Shown: positions 7,675 to 14,054, counted from the first letter of the stretch. The stretch: DNA of 21,241 nucleotides from JAGXIT01 sp049293335 (GCA_049293335.1 JBATSO010000062.1:1-21241), one strand, 5' to 3'. Made by a program: numbers and translations. The notes: generated by a model not told the origin, from the letters alone.

Positions 7675-8898
7675 ATGGAATCAAAAAAACAAAAAGTAAG
7701 TTCCGATACTAAGGTCATGCGGCCGATCGAGACTCAATTGCACCCGCGAACAAAATTACTTACAAACGCACTGGCTGTACTCGCGGTTATAGCACTAAGC
7801 TTTGGTGGTGGTTGGTTGGGCGCGGCGAGCCATGATCGCAGCCAAAATACTATTATCCAGCAGCGTACCGTACTGTCCGACAAAGCCAATCTTGTTAGTT
7901 CTATTGCAAAAGAGGTGGGGCAAAGCGTTGTTTCGGTGAACGTTACTTCCAGAACGCCGAGCTCTAGTTACGGCGGCTTTTTTGGCTTTGGCTTGGGTTC
8001 ACAAACCCAGCAAAGTGCAGGCACAGGTATAATTTTGACCGCAAAAGGGCTTATTTTGACCAACCGTCATGTAGTGCCAGCGGGTACAACCGAAGTTAGT
8101 GTTACGCTGAGCGATGGTACGGTACTAGACAGCGTAAAAGTAGTTGGGCGAACGGGGAGTACCGATAGCTTAGACATTGCATTTTTGCAGGTCGAAGACC
8201 TTAAGGGTCATACGCTGGTGCCTGCCAGGGTGGGTGACTCAAGTAAAGTTCAGGTTGGTGATTCTGTGGTGGCGATCGGCAATGCCCTAGGGCAATTCCA
8301 AAATACGGTAACAAGCGGCATTATTTCTGGCTATGGTCGCAGCGTTCAGGCGGGCGATGGTACCGGCAGTGTTGCCGAGAACTTAGACGACCTCTTTCAG
8401 ACCGATGCGGCTATCAACGAGGGCAACTCGGGTGGTCCGCTCGTAGACATGAACGGCGAAGTCATAGGGGTGAACACGGCCATAGCTAGCGGCTCACAAA
8501 GTGTTGGCTTTGCTATACCGATAAACGATGTAAAAGGTTTAATCGAGAGCGTTAAGGCTTCGGGCAAGCTCGAAAGGCCCTACCTGGGCGTGATGTACGT
8601 TATGCTGACAGACGATATTGCTAAGCAATATAACCTGGGCGCAAAACGAGGTGCCTACATACCTCGTAGTAGCGAAATGGGCTCCGAAACTATCTTGGCC
8701 GACGGTCCAGCCGCTAAAGCAGGGGTAGAGGAGGGCGATATTATTGTAAAGATTGACGGTGTGAATATAGACGAAAAACGCAGTCTACTATCGCTCCTCA
8801 GCGCTCATAAAGTTGGCGACACGGTCGAACTTACCATAGTACGGGACGGCAAAGACATTACAAAAAATGTAACATTGGCTAAAGCTCCAAGTAACTAG
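7675..8898 (+). CDS. HtrA/DegP-like membrane-anchored serine protease with PDZ domain
   Basis: Envelope quality-control protease of the trypsin-like S1C family, 407 aa. A cytoplasmic basic N terminus is followed by one membrane segment (about 27-50) and an extracytoplasmic protease domain. The catalytic triad is visible: His132 in LTNRHVV, Asp167 in SLDIAFLQV, and Ser252 in NEGNSGGPL. A Gly/Phe-rich linker (SYGGFFGFGLG, 99-109) precedes the protease domain. One PDZ domain follows (about 300-400), with RPYLGV at its start and GPAAKAGVEEGDIIVKIDG (344-362) as its core. AAGGAGG (7665-7671) lies only 3 bp before the ATG, unusually close, but no later start is better supported. It faces prmC convergently with 13 bp between them. 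Confidence 0.95.
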   Translation: MESKKQKVSSDTKVMRPIETQLHPRTKLLTNALAVLAVIALSFGGGWLGAASHDRSQNTIIQQRTVLSDKANLVSSIAKEVGQSVVSVNVTSRTPSSSYGGFFGFGLGSQTQQSAGTGIILTAKGLILTNRHVVPAGTTEVSVTLSDGTVLDSVKVVGRTGSTDSLDIAFLQVEDLKGHTLVPARVGDSSKVQVGDSVVAIGNALGQFQNTVTSGIISGYGRSVQAGDGTGSVAENLDDLFQTDAAINEGNSGGPLVDMNGEVIGVNTAIASGSQSVGFAIPINDVKGLIESVKASGKLERPYLGVMYVMLTDDIAKQYNLGAKRGAYIPRSSEMGSETILADGPAAKAGVEEGDIIVKIDGVNIDEKRSLLSLLSAHKVGDTVELTIVRDGKDITKNVTLAKAPSN

Positions 8899-8911
8899 GA
8901 TTCTAACACTC

Positions 8912-9751
8912 TTATTTACTAGGGTAGCGAACAAAAAGCTGCCCCAGACCATCGGTGGCAAGATGTTTGTAGCCCGACTTTTTGGCAATTTCAATTGTTT
9001 GCTGGTGCTGGCCGAGTAAAGATTCTGTTATAACGTACAGGGCGGGGAATGCATGGTTCTTTAGTTGCGCAAACAAAGCTCTGTAGTGACTTAGACCATC
9101 TACGCCACTGAACAAAGCCTGTGCTGGTTCATGCGACACTGCTTGATTAATTGGATAATCTTTAGGTACATACGGCAGGTTAGCAATAATTATGGAATTT
9201 TGAACCTTAAACTTTGAATTTTCAAGGTCGCGAAGCAAATCACTTTTTAAGAATGTAACATCAGCAGCAAGAGCTAGGGCATTGTGTTTAGCGATGCTTA
9301 AGCAGGCTGGGTCGATATCGGTGGCCAGAACGATACTGCTTGGCAGCTCTAGTTTGGCGGTAATAGCTAGCGCGCCCGAACCTGTTCCGATATCAATAAT
9401 TGTCACCTGTGGCTTGTCATTCGCAACTTGTTTTACAAGCTCAATCAGAGCCTCAGATTCTGGTCGAGGAACAAGCACATGCTTATTCACGATATAATTG
9501 CGGCTATAAAACTCGACCGTTCCACGAAGATAGGCCAGGGGAACATGTGTAGCCCTTTGAGCAATTTTAGTGTTCAATATTTCTACATCTGACCCCTGTA
9601 GTTCATATTCTTGATGTGCCAAAACCCATGCTTTATCACGCCCTAACTGGTCGCATACAAAAAGTAGTGCGTCTAGCCGCGCCGATTCAATGCCGCGTGC
9701 ATATAGGTACGCACTTGTCTCACGCAAAAAATCTGAAATAGTTGAAGACAT
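8912..9751 (-). CDS. prmC: PrmC/HemK release-factor glutamine methyltransferase
   Basis: Methylates the glutamine of the GGQ motif in peptide-chain release factors using S-adenosylmethionine; the RF1 gene is also in this window. The 279-aa protein has the N-terminal helical domain (1-80), VPRPESE (94-100), the SAM-binding loop DIGTGSGALAI (120-130), an acidic ATDID (143-147), and the active-site tetrad at 191-194. That tetrad reads NLPY rather than the usual NPPY. A segment just before it (ENSKFKVQNS, 177-186) is about four residues longer than in E. coli PrmC and is encoded by 7-bp repeats. No Shine-Dalgarno sequence precedes the ATG; TATAGT lies 6 bp upstream. The TrmB-like gene ends 20 bp upstream on the same strand, so the two may also be cotranscribed. 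Confidence 0.94.
   Translation of the reverse strand: MSSTISDFLRETSAYLYARGIESARLDALLFVCDQLGRDKAWVLAHQEYELQGSDVEILNTKIAQRATHVPLAYLRGTVEFYSRNYIVNKHVLVPRPESEALIELVKQVANDKPQVTIIDIGTGSGALAITAKLELPSSIVLATDIDPACLSIAKHNALALAADVTFLKSDLLRDLENSKFKVQNSIIIANLPYVPKDYPINQAVSHEPAQALFSGVDGLSHYRALFAQLKNHAFPALYVITESLLGQHQQTIEIAKKSGYKHLATDGLGQLFVRYPSK
9194..9228 (-). repeat. Heptamer repeat tract inside prmC
   Basis: Five consecutive 7-bp units read GGAATTT, TGAACCT, TAAACTT, TGAATTT, TCAAGGT on the plus strand. They encode the NSKFKVQNS stretch of PrmC just ahead of the catalytic NLPY. The units share a T-x-A-A-pyrimidine pattern. Confidence 0.55.
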
Positions 9752-9757
9752 ACGGCT

Positions 9758-9763
9758 ACTATA
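9758..9763 (-). promoter_or_regulatory. Possible -10 element of prmC
   Basis: TATAGT on the minus strand ends 6 bp before the prmC ATG, the same geometry as at the TrmB-like gene. No good -35 is seen (CAAACA at 17 bp), so this is weaker than the other promoters. Confidence 0.35.
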
Positions 9764-9771
9764 GCAGTAAT

Positions 9772-10536
9772 TTAAGGGGTTGTTTGGTTTTTTCTAACCA
9801 ATTCAAATAGTTGACGAATTGAATCAGCTATTTGAGGGCTATGAATAGTAAGTGTTATTGGCTGTTCGGTAAACGTAATTGCAGAAACGGTGCCGCCCTG
9901 AACAATCCATTCAACGGGTGCAGTGTAGGTACCTGGTTGAAGCCATATTCGTTCCGTAACACCTTCTAGGAGTTCTCTTTCTTGGGTGTGAGCGGCCCGC
10001 GTTTTCGTATCTGCCACCGAAATAACTCGAGACTGTATGCCGCGTTTGCGTTTTTTGGCCCCGAACTCTTTATAAAAATCTTCGCCCATGTAGGCACCAT
10101 CATGAGGAGACTGCAAATATTGCTGGTCTGTACCGCACTCTATAATTTCGTTGTACACGGCCGCTATGCCTTCATGCCCAAAGCGCGTTACAACCCCTGG
10201 CGTGTCGCGTGTTCTGTAGTAGGTTGCGATAAGCTCTGACACGGTATCGTGAACAATTTTCTCACTTTTTTGTACTTGTTTACGACGTTTTTCGGCCAGA
10301 GTTTCTAGCGCAGAAGGGTGGGCGGCTTCGTATAGAGTTTTCTTGCCTTCCATTTTCATAACTAAGCCAAAACGAATGAGTTTATCGCACAGCATATACG
10401 TATTGGTGCGAGATTCTCCCGTAAGTTTTGCGAGTTGAAGCGCCCCAAGCGGCCCGTGTTGCAGCAGGGTAAGGTACGTTTTTGCTTGCGACTGGCCAAG
10501 CCCAGCATGGCGAAGTGTCTGCATAAGAGTATCCAT
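9772..10536 (-). CDS. TrmB-like winged-helix transcriptional regulator
   Basis: 254-aa predicted DNA-binding regulator. The N terminus (about 4-70) is a TrmB-type winged helix: GLGQSQAKTYLTLLQHGPL, then LAKLTGESRTNTYMLCDKL as the recognition region and a wing ending in TLYEAAHP. A basic coiled segment follows (80-105). The C-terminal part (about 115-250) resembles the PLD-like effector domain found on many such regulators, for example GHEGIAAVYNEII and ITLTIHSPQIADSIRQLFE. In characterised family members this part senses sugars, but the ligand here is unknown. TTGACA-17-TAGAAT lies immediately upstream, with the -10 only 6 bp from the ATG and no Shine-Dalgarno sequence. An exact 11-bp-arm inverted repeat (10560-10590) overlaps the -35, which suggests autoregulation. 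Confidence 0.85.
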   Translation of the reverse strand: MDTLMQTLRHAGLGQSQAKTYLTLLQHGPLGALQLAKLTGESRTNTYMLCDKLIRFGLVMKMEGKKTLYEAAHPSALETLAEKRRKQVQKSEKIVHDTVSELIATYYRTRDTPGVVTRFGHEGIAAVYNEIIECGTDQQYLQSPHDGAYMGEDFYKEFGAKKRKRGIQSRVISVADTKTRAAHTQERELLEGVTERIWLQPGTYTAPVEWIVQGGTVSAITFTEQPITLTIHSPQIADSIRQLFELVRKNQTTP

Positions 10537-10542
10537 GCCACT

Positions 10543-10571
10543 ATTCTAGCAACAGTAACATTGTTTGTCAA
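10543..10571 (-). promoter_or_regulatory. Promoter of the TrmB-like gene, leaderless geometry
   Basis: On the minus strand TTGACA (10566-10571), a 17-bp spacer and TAGAAT (10543-10548) form a near-consensus promoter. Transcription would begin about 7 bp downstream, on or next to the start codon at 10536. Confidence 0.75.
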
Positions 10572-10590
10572 TTATATTTTGACAAACAAT
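10560..10590. promoter_or_regulatory. Inverted repeat, probable operator
   Basis: Arms ATTGTTTGTCA (10560-10570) and TGACAAACAAT (10580-10590) are exact complements around a 9-bp AT spacer. The left arm overlaps the -35 of the TrmB-like gene, and the site lies 45 bp from the divergent lipoprotein promoter. The most likely binder is the TrmB-like protein itself. Confidence 0.65.
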
Positions 10591-10634
10591 AAAGAAAAAT
10601 AACAGGTTAAAAGTCTAAAGAGCGCAAAACAATA

Positions 10635-10663
10635 TTGACATAAATATAAAAAAGCCGTATAGT
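10635..10663 (+). promoter_or_regulatory. Promoter of the lipoprotein gene
   Basis: TTGACA (10635-10640), a 17-bp spacer and TATAGT (10658-10663) give a strong sigma-70-type promoter. It predicts a leader of about 25 nt containing the AAGGAG ribosome site at 10681-10686. Confidence 0.8.
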
Positions 10664-10694
10664 ATCACTCACTCAAGTGAAAGGAGTATCAACT

Positions 10695-11399
10695 ATGAAT
10701 CGGAACTATAACAATAATCGTGGCGCAACAAGAATTGCAGCAACAGGGTTAGCAGTTGTAGCGGGCCTTGGCCTCGCAGGCTGTGGCTCGAGCGAGCCTA
10801 CGCACTCGCAAAAAGTAGGCAATGTATATGAAAAGGTGGTTCACCCGCCTGAGGGGGGTATCCCAACGCCTCATAGTGTTCTCGATGCGGCTGCTGGCAC
10901 GCTCGGTGAGTTCAGTAAGATATCGGCTGAAAGTGCTGCCGTAAAGAAGGCGCTCGAGGAAGCAAAAAAGAATGGTAAAGAAACAACTGCAACAACTGCT
11001 GGCACAATCATTGCCAACTACGTACTTGAGGTTGCACGCCAAAACGCTAATAAATCTCGAGATGTAGACGAATACTACTTCCCTGCAAGGCAAGGCCGGG
11101 AAGCAATATGCCTTACTGCTATCGCCAGCGGCTCATTCGATGAAAAGGGGCTTAATAGACTCGTGGGTTATGAGCGTGAGTTGAGAGAACTTCCAGGCAC
11201 AGAGCAAGATCTTTCACGACCTAATTCGACTCGTGCGGCTCAAGGCGTCGAAATTGCTCGGTTTTGTTACGCTGCAGTAATAGCCCAAGCAGATACGGGT
11301 GGAAATATTGTCCTTCCAACCATTCCAGCAGTGAACCCTATGACTGCGGTAAAGGTAGGCGCTACAGCGAATACGGTCGTACCACAGCCACAGCCTTAG
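10695..11399 (+). CDS. Predicted lipoprotein, unknown function
   Basis: The 234-aa product has a lipoprotein signal peptide: MNRNYNNNRGATRIAA, a hydrophobic stretch (15-29), and the lipobox LAGC with Cys30 as the lipid-attachment residue. The mature part is mostly charged helix-forming sequence (about 60-190) with two further Cys residues (in AICLTA and RFCYAA) and a Pro/Val/Thr tail ending in PQPQP. I do not recognise the family. ATG 10695 was chosen over the upstream GTG at 10677 because AAGGAG (10681-10686) sits 8 bp before it and the GTG lies upstream of that site. It is the first gene of a small plus-strand group whose later members look degraded or very short. It diverges from the TrmB-like regulator and may be controlled by it. 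Confidence 0.85.
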   Translation: MNRNYNNNRGATRIAATGLAVVAGLGLAGCGSSEPTHSQKVGNVYEKVVHPPEGGIPTPHSVLDAAAGTLGEFSKISAESAAVKKALEEAKKNGKETTATTAGTIIANYVLEVARQNANKSRDVDEYYFPARQGREAICLTAIASGSFDEKGLNRLVGYERELRELPGTEQDLSRPNSTRAAQGVEIARFCYAAVIAQADTGGNIVLPTIPAVNPMTAVKVGATANTVVPQPQP

Positions 11400-11442
11400 G
11401 CTAGTAAATAGCTTAATTCTTTAAGTCATAAAGAGTTCAAAC

Positions 11443-11532
11443 ATGAGTCAGAATGAAACTATTCAAGTAGATGCAGCGTACCAAGCATTACAAGAAGGTG
11501 TTACAGTGCACCTTAGAAAGGGCTCACAATAA
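11443..11532 (+). CDS. Possible 29-aa ORF downstream of the lipoprotein gene
   Basis: An ATG at 11443 opens a 29-residue frame (MSQNETIQVDAAYQALQEGV... ending RKGSQ) with an AAAGAG about 7 bp upstream. Its TAA overlaps the ATG of the next short frame (TAATG at 11530-11534), a common sign of translational coupling. No family is recognisable. It may be a genuine small protein or the remnant of a larger gene. Confidence 0.35.
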   Translation: MSQNETIQVDAAYQALQEGVTVHLRKGSQ

Positions 11533-11597
11533 TGTCAGGAATATCAGAAAACGTACAATGGCCACCCGCTTTTTTGCGGCAGGGGCCAACCATGTAA
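11532..11597 (+). pseudogene. 5' fragment of a gene interrupted by an in-frame TAA
   Basis: ATG at 11532, with AAAGGG about 9 bp upstream, encodes MSGISENVQWPPAFLRQGPTM and stops at TAA (11595-11597). The same frame then runs on without interruption (QFFKTNDSFAHL) into the ORF that begins at ATG 11634. The simplest reading is one gene of about 172 codons (11532-12050) broken by a nonsense codon. Assembly error or stop readthrough are alternatives. Confidence 0.5.
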
Positions 11598-11633
11598 CAA
11601 TTTTTTAAAACAAATGATAGCTTTGCGCACCTT

Positions 11634-12050
11634 ATGCCGCTCCCAGCATTTTTAGGAACTGACGACATAAGCATAGACTACCAAAGGCAGTACGCGCGAG
11701 GCCTACTAAGTACTTTAGATGAAGCGCAAAAAGAACTAGGCAAAGAAGCAGGCGACAAGGCACAACTTTTGAGTCTTGCCGAACTCGCTATCTTAGGTAT
11801 ATGTACGGGCAAGCCGGTGGCTGATTTGCCAGAACCCCAAGCGGGCATACTAGCAAGTACTATCGATGCCTGGAGGGGCGACCTAACACCAGCCGACAAA
11901 GCAGCTCTGAGTCCAGAGGCGCAAATAGCCGTGCTTGCAGGCGAAATCGCGGGTTGGAATATGTGGACGGCGGCCGGCATCATCACCCGACGGGCACTAT
12001 CCGCCACGACCGCCACCACTACTACAAACACAGCAAACACAGCCCAATAA
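11634..12050 (+). CDS. Hypothetical protein, probably the 3' part of an interrupted gene
   Basis: The 138-aa frame (MPLPAFLGTDDISIDYQRQY...) is rich in Ala and predicted helices, with a weakly hydrophobic stretch near AQIAVLAGEIAGWNMWTAAGII and a Thr/Ala/Asn tail (TTATTTTNTANTAQ). I recognise no domain. The ATG at 11634 has no Shine-Dalgarno sequence, and in-frame codons extend upstream to a TAA at 11595. The original start therefore probably lay at 11532. If expressed at all, it would be from the lipoprotein transcript. The stop lies 61 bp before the palindrome of the next gene. Confidence 0.5.
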   Translation: MPLPAFLGTDDISIDYQRQYARGLLSTLDEAQKELGKEAGDKAQLLSLAELAILGICTGKPVADLPEPQAGILASTIDAWRGDLTPADKAALSPEAQIAVLAGEIAGWNMWTAAGIITRRALSATTATTTTNTANTAQ

Positions 12051-12111
12051 AGCCTAAAGCTCAATAAAGCCGTTAAGCCCCAACCCTATACTCTCGCCAT
12101 AACCAACACCC

Positions 12112-12149
12112 GTGTAAATTTTTTCCGCTATAGCGTAAAATATTTACAC
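12112..12149. promoter_or_regulatory. 38-bp palindrome, upstream copy; operator overlapping promoter
   Basis: The two 19-bp halves match at 17 positions around the perfect centre CGCTATAGCG (12126-12135). The outer arms are GTGTAAAT (12112-12119) and ATTTACAC (12142-12149). The start codon of the regulator gene follows at 12150. A -10-like TAAAAT (12136-12141) lies inside the right half, so a bound protein would block transcription. The same design recurs at 12798-12835. Confidence 0.75.
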
Positions 12150-12788
12150 ATGAGTAGCATGAACGCAGAAATAACCAGAGAAATAACCTCTAAAATTATT
12201 GATGAGATTATTCGATACGGTGTACTGGGGGCAGTGGTGACAACAGGGCTGCTAACCCCAGGAATCTTGCAGGCTCTCGATAAGCCTTTCGGTAAGCTCA
12301 TTAAAATTCTTGATACGCGTGAATACGAACGTCAAGCACGGCGCGAAACTCAGCGGGTGATTCGCTACATGAAACAACAAGGCCTGCTCGCGGGCAATTA
12401 CGAGCATGGCTTGCAGGTGACCGAAAAAGCGCGGAAGCGTCTTGCCCGCAGCGAATTTCGCGATAGGCAGGTGAGGGCCCTACAGCAGTGGGATGGCTAT
12501 TGGCGCATTGTTTTATACGATGTGCCAGAGGATCAGAAAAGTGCTCGTGATGCACTTGGCCATCAGCTTCGTAGGTTTGGTTGCTTCCAACTTCAAAAAA
12601 GTACATGGATTACACCGTTTCCGTGCAGAGACGACATAGTGCAAATATCTACGCATTACGGTGTAGATAGCTACGTAACGTATTTTGAGGCAGTCAACCT
12701 CGATAACGAAAAGGTGCTTTTGGCACGTTTTAAAAAACGATATCCTGCTACCAAATTTTCTCAACCGAAACCACACCGCCCACAGTAA
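12150..12788 (+). CDS. PaaX-like regulator with C-terminal Cas2-like domain
   Basis: The 212-aa protein starts with a hydrophobic segment (about 23-43). A basic winged-helix-like region follows (about 59-104, ETQRVIRYMKQQGLL and LQVTEKARKRL), then a ferredoxin-like Cas2/PaaX domain (about 113-198). The latter carries WRIVLYDVPED with Asp124 at the usual beta-1 position, RDALGHQLRRFGCFQLQKS, and WITPFPCRDDI. Such fusions are common in CPR genomes and are often annotated as Cas2. There is no cas1 and no repeat array here, so a role in CRISPR adaptation is unlikely, and transcriptional regulation in the manner of PaaX is the better guess. The ATG at 12150 lies 1 bp after a 38-bp palindrome, has no Shine-Dalgarno sequence, and is 8 bp from TAAAAT, so the mRNA is probably leaderless. 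A second ATG is at 12159. A sister palindrome lies 9 bp beyond the stop codon. Confidence 0.85.
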   Translation: MSSMNAEITREITSKIIDEIIRYGVLGAVVTTGLLTPGILQALDKPFGKLIKILDTREYERQARRETQRVIRYMKQQGLLAGNYEHGLQVTEKARKRLARSEFRDRQVRALQQWDGYWRIVLYDVPEDQKSARDALGHQLRRFGCFQLQKSTWITPFPCRDDIVQISTHYGVDSYVTYFEAVNLDNEKVLLARFKKRYPATKFSQPKPHRPQ

Positions 12789-12797
12789 TATAAATTC

Positions 12798-12835
12798 ATG
12801 TAAAATATTGACGCTATAGCGTAATAAATTTACAT
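12798..12835. promoter_or_regulatory. 38-bp palindrome, downstream copy
   Basis: Same length and same centre CGCTATAGCG (12812-12821) as the copy at 12112-12149, with 15 of 19 half-site positions matching. Outer arms are ATGTAAA (12798-12804) and TTTACAT (12829-12835). It contains TTGACG (12808-12813) but no good -10 follows, and no plus-strand gene starts until 15017. It may act in loop formation with the upstream copy or mark the end of a mobile cassette. Confidence 0.7.
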
Positions 12836-12957
12836 AAAATGGCTGATGTGATGAATTCGGGGTTAGGGTATAAGGGGGGGTTGGTTCCACCGTGATTTTC
12901 GAAACCATCTTGGTGTTCTTAAGGGTAAATCGGAATAAAGCTTTTATATTGGTAGGC

Positions 12958-12985
12958 GGGCTACTAGCTACGGATTGCTGGCTAC
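12958..12985 (-). repeat. Heptamer tract at the prfA stop codon
   Basis: Consecutive 7-bp units GGGCTAC, TAGCTAC, GGATTGC and TGGCTAC (plus strand) run into the 3' end of prfA, and the last unit supplies the TAG stop codon (CTA at 12982-12984). Confidence 0.5.
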
Positions 12986-14040
12986 TGATTTTCGTTAATA
13001 AGATTGCGTTCGTAGTCGGCTAGTTTTTCTATAAGGTCATCTATGTCACCGCTGAGGGCGGCAGGGATGTTGCTGCGGCTGTAGCCAATACGATGGTCGG
13101 TTATGCGGTCTTGCGGGAAGTTGTAGGTGCGGATTTTTTCACTGCGGTCGCCGCTGCCAATCAGTTTTTTGCGGGCATCACTTAAGGTTTTTTGTTCTTC
13201 ATCAATCTTCATTTGGAGCAAGCGTGAGCGCAGTACGCTCAGGGCTTTGGCCTTGTTTTTTATTTGGGATTTTTCGTCTTGATTGGCCACAACTAGGCCG
13301 GTCGGCAGGTGGGTTATGCGCACTGCGCTGTCGGTGGTGTTCACGCTTTGGCCGCCATGGCCACCGGCGCGGAATACATCAATACGGAGGTCATTGGAGT
13401 TGATCTCTACATCGGTTTCCTCGGCCTCGGGCAGAATGGCGACTGTAACGGTAGAGGTGTGAATACGCCCCTGGCTTTCGGTGGCTGGTACGCGTTGTAC
13501 CCGATGCACACCCGCTTCGAACTTGAGCTGTTTGTAAAGGTCGGTGCCGCGCATTTCGAAAATAATTTCTTTAAAACCGCCGACTTCGCTGGGGCTTTCG
13601 CTAACCAACTCTGTTTTAAAGCCCTTTATTTCGCCCCATCGCACGTACATGCGGTAGAGTTCGGCTGCAAACAGGGAAGACTCGTCGCCCCCTGCACCGG
13701 CGCGGATTTCGACAATCACGTCTTTTTCGTCGTTGGGATCTTTAGGAGTGAGCGCCTCAGAAAGGTGAGAGGTAAGAGGTTCTAGGTTAGAGTGGAGAGC
13801 TAAAAGCTCGGCTTGGGCCATGGAAGCTATTTCTGGGTCGGAATCTAACAGGAGCTGCTCAGCTTCTATAGCCTGTTGCTTAAGGGCGGCAATTTGGTCA
13901 AAGAGCCTTATAATTTCTTCTAGTTTGTTTTGTCTTTTTGCTAATTTTGGGTAGGATGAATCGGAAAATATCGCTGGATTTTCAAGCTTGACCTGAATTT
14001 CCTGTAGCTCAATTCTAAGCAGTCTTTCTTTCTCTTTCAT
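12982..14040 (-). CDS. prfA: Peptide chain release factor 1
   Basis: Terminates translation at UAA and UAG by binding the ribosomal A site and triggering peptide release. The 352-aa length is normal. Domain 1 is helical (1-105). The stop-codon-recognition motif PAT is at 185-187 in VQRVPATESQGRIHTS. The catalytic GGQ is at 229-231 in FRAGGHGGQSVNTTDSAV, and its Gln is the substrate of PrmC, encoded elsewhere in this window. PAT rather than the SPF of RF2 marks it as RF1. A heptamer-repeat tract lies inside the domain 1 coding region (about residues 81-93) without changing length relative to E. coli RF1. There is no Shine-Dalgarno sequence; TATACT (minus, 14049-14054) lies 8 bp before the ATG. 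The S23-like gene ends 17 bp upstream on the same strand. Confidence 0.97.
   Translation of the reverse strand: MKEKERLLRIELQEIQVKLENPAIFSDSSYPKLAKRQNKLEEIIRLFDQIAALKQQAIEAEQLLLDSDPEIASMAQAELLALHSNLEPLTSHLSEALTPKDPNDEKDVIVEIRAGAGGDESSLFAAELYRMYVRWGEIKGFKTELVSESPSEVGGFKEIIFEMRGTDLYKQLKFEAGVHRVQRVPATESQGRIHTSTVTVAILPEAEETDVEINSNDLRIDVFRAGGHGGQSVNTTDSAVRITHLPTGLVVANQDEKSQIKNKAKALSVLRSRLLQMKIDEEQKTLSDARKKLIGSGDRSEKIRTYNFPQDRITDHRIGYSRSNIPAALSGDIDDLIEKLADYERNLINENQ
13763..13799 (-). repeat. Heptamer tract inside prfA
   Basis: Plus-strand 7-bp units AGGTGAG, AGGTAAG, AGGTTCT, AGGTTAG, AGTGGAG lie within the prfA reading frame (residues about 81-93, ALHSNLEPLTSHL). The 18-mer AGAGGTTCTAGGTTAGAG (13775-13792) is the exact reverse complement of 19696-19713 in the rpsB leader. 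Confidence 0.65.
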
Positions 14041-14048
14041 ATATATCT

Positions 14049-14054
14049 AGTATA
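14049..14054 (-). promoter_or_regulatory. Possible -10 element of prfA
   Basis: TATACT on the minus strand ends 8 bp before the prfA ATG, inside the 17-bp gap after the S23-like gene. No convincing -35 is visible, so the call relies on the shared geometry with the other genes that lack a Shine-Dalgarno sequence. Confidence 0.3.

Noticed and set aside
11566..11579. CCGC-TTTTTT-GCGG hairpin as a terminator
   Set aside because: Only 4 bp of stem, the T-run is in the loop, and no T-run follows the stem.
12150..12788. CRISPR-Cas locus suggested by the Cas2-like domain
   Set aside because: No cas1, no other cas genes and no regularly spaced repeat-spacer array anywhere in the window; the domain is fused to a winged helix as in PaaX-like regulators.
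12861..12884. GGTTAGGGTATAAGG plus G-run as another heptamer locus
   Set aside because: Only one unit resembles the family and the 7-bp phase is not maintained; the G-run makes similarity unreliable.
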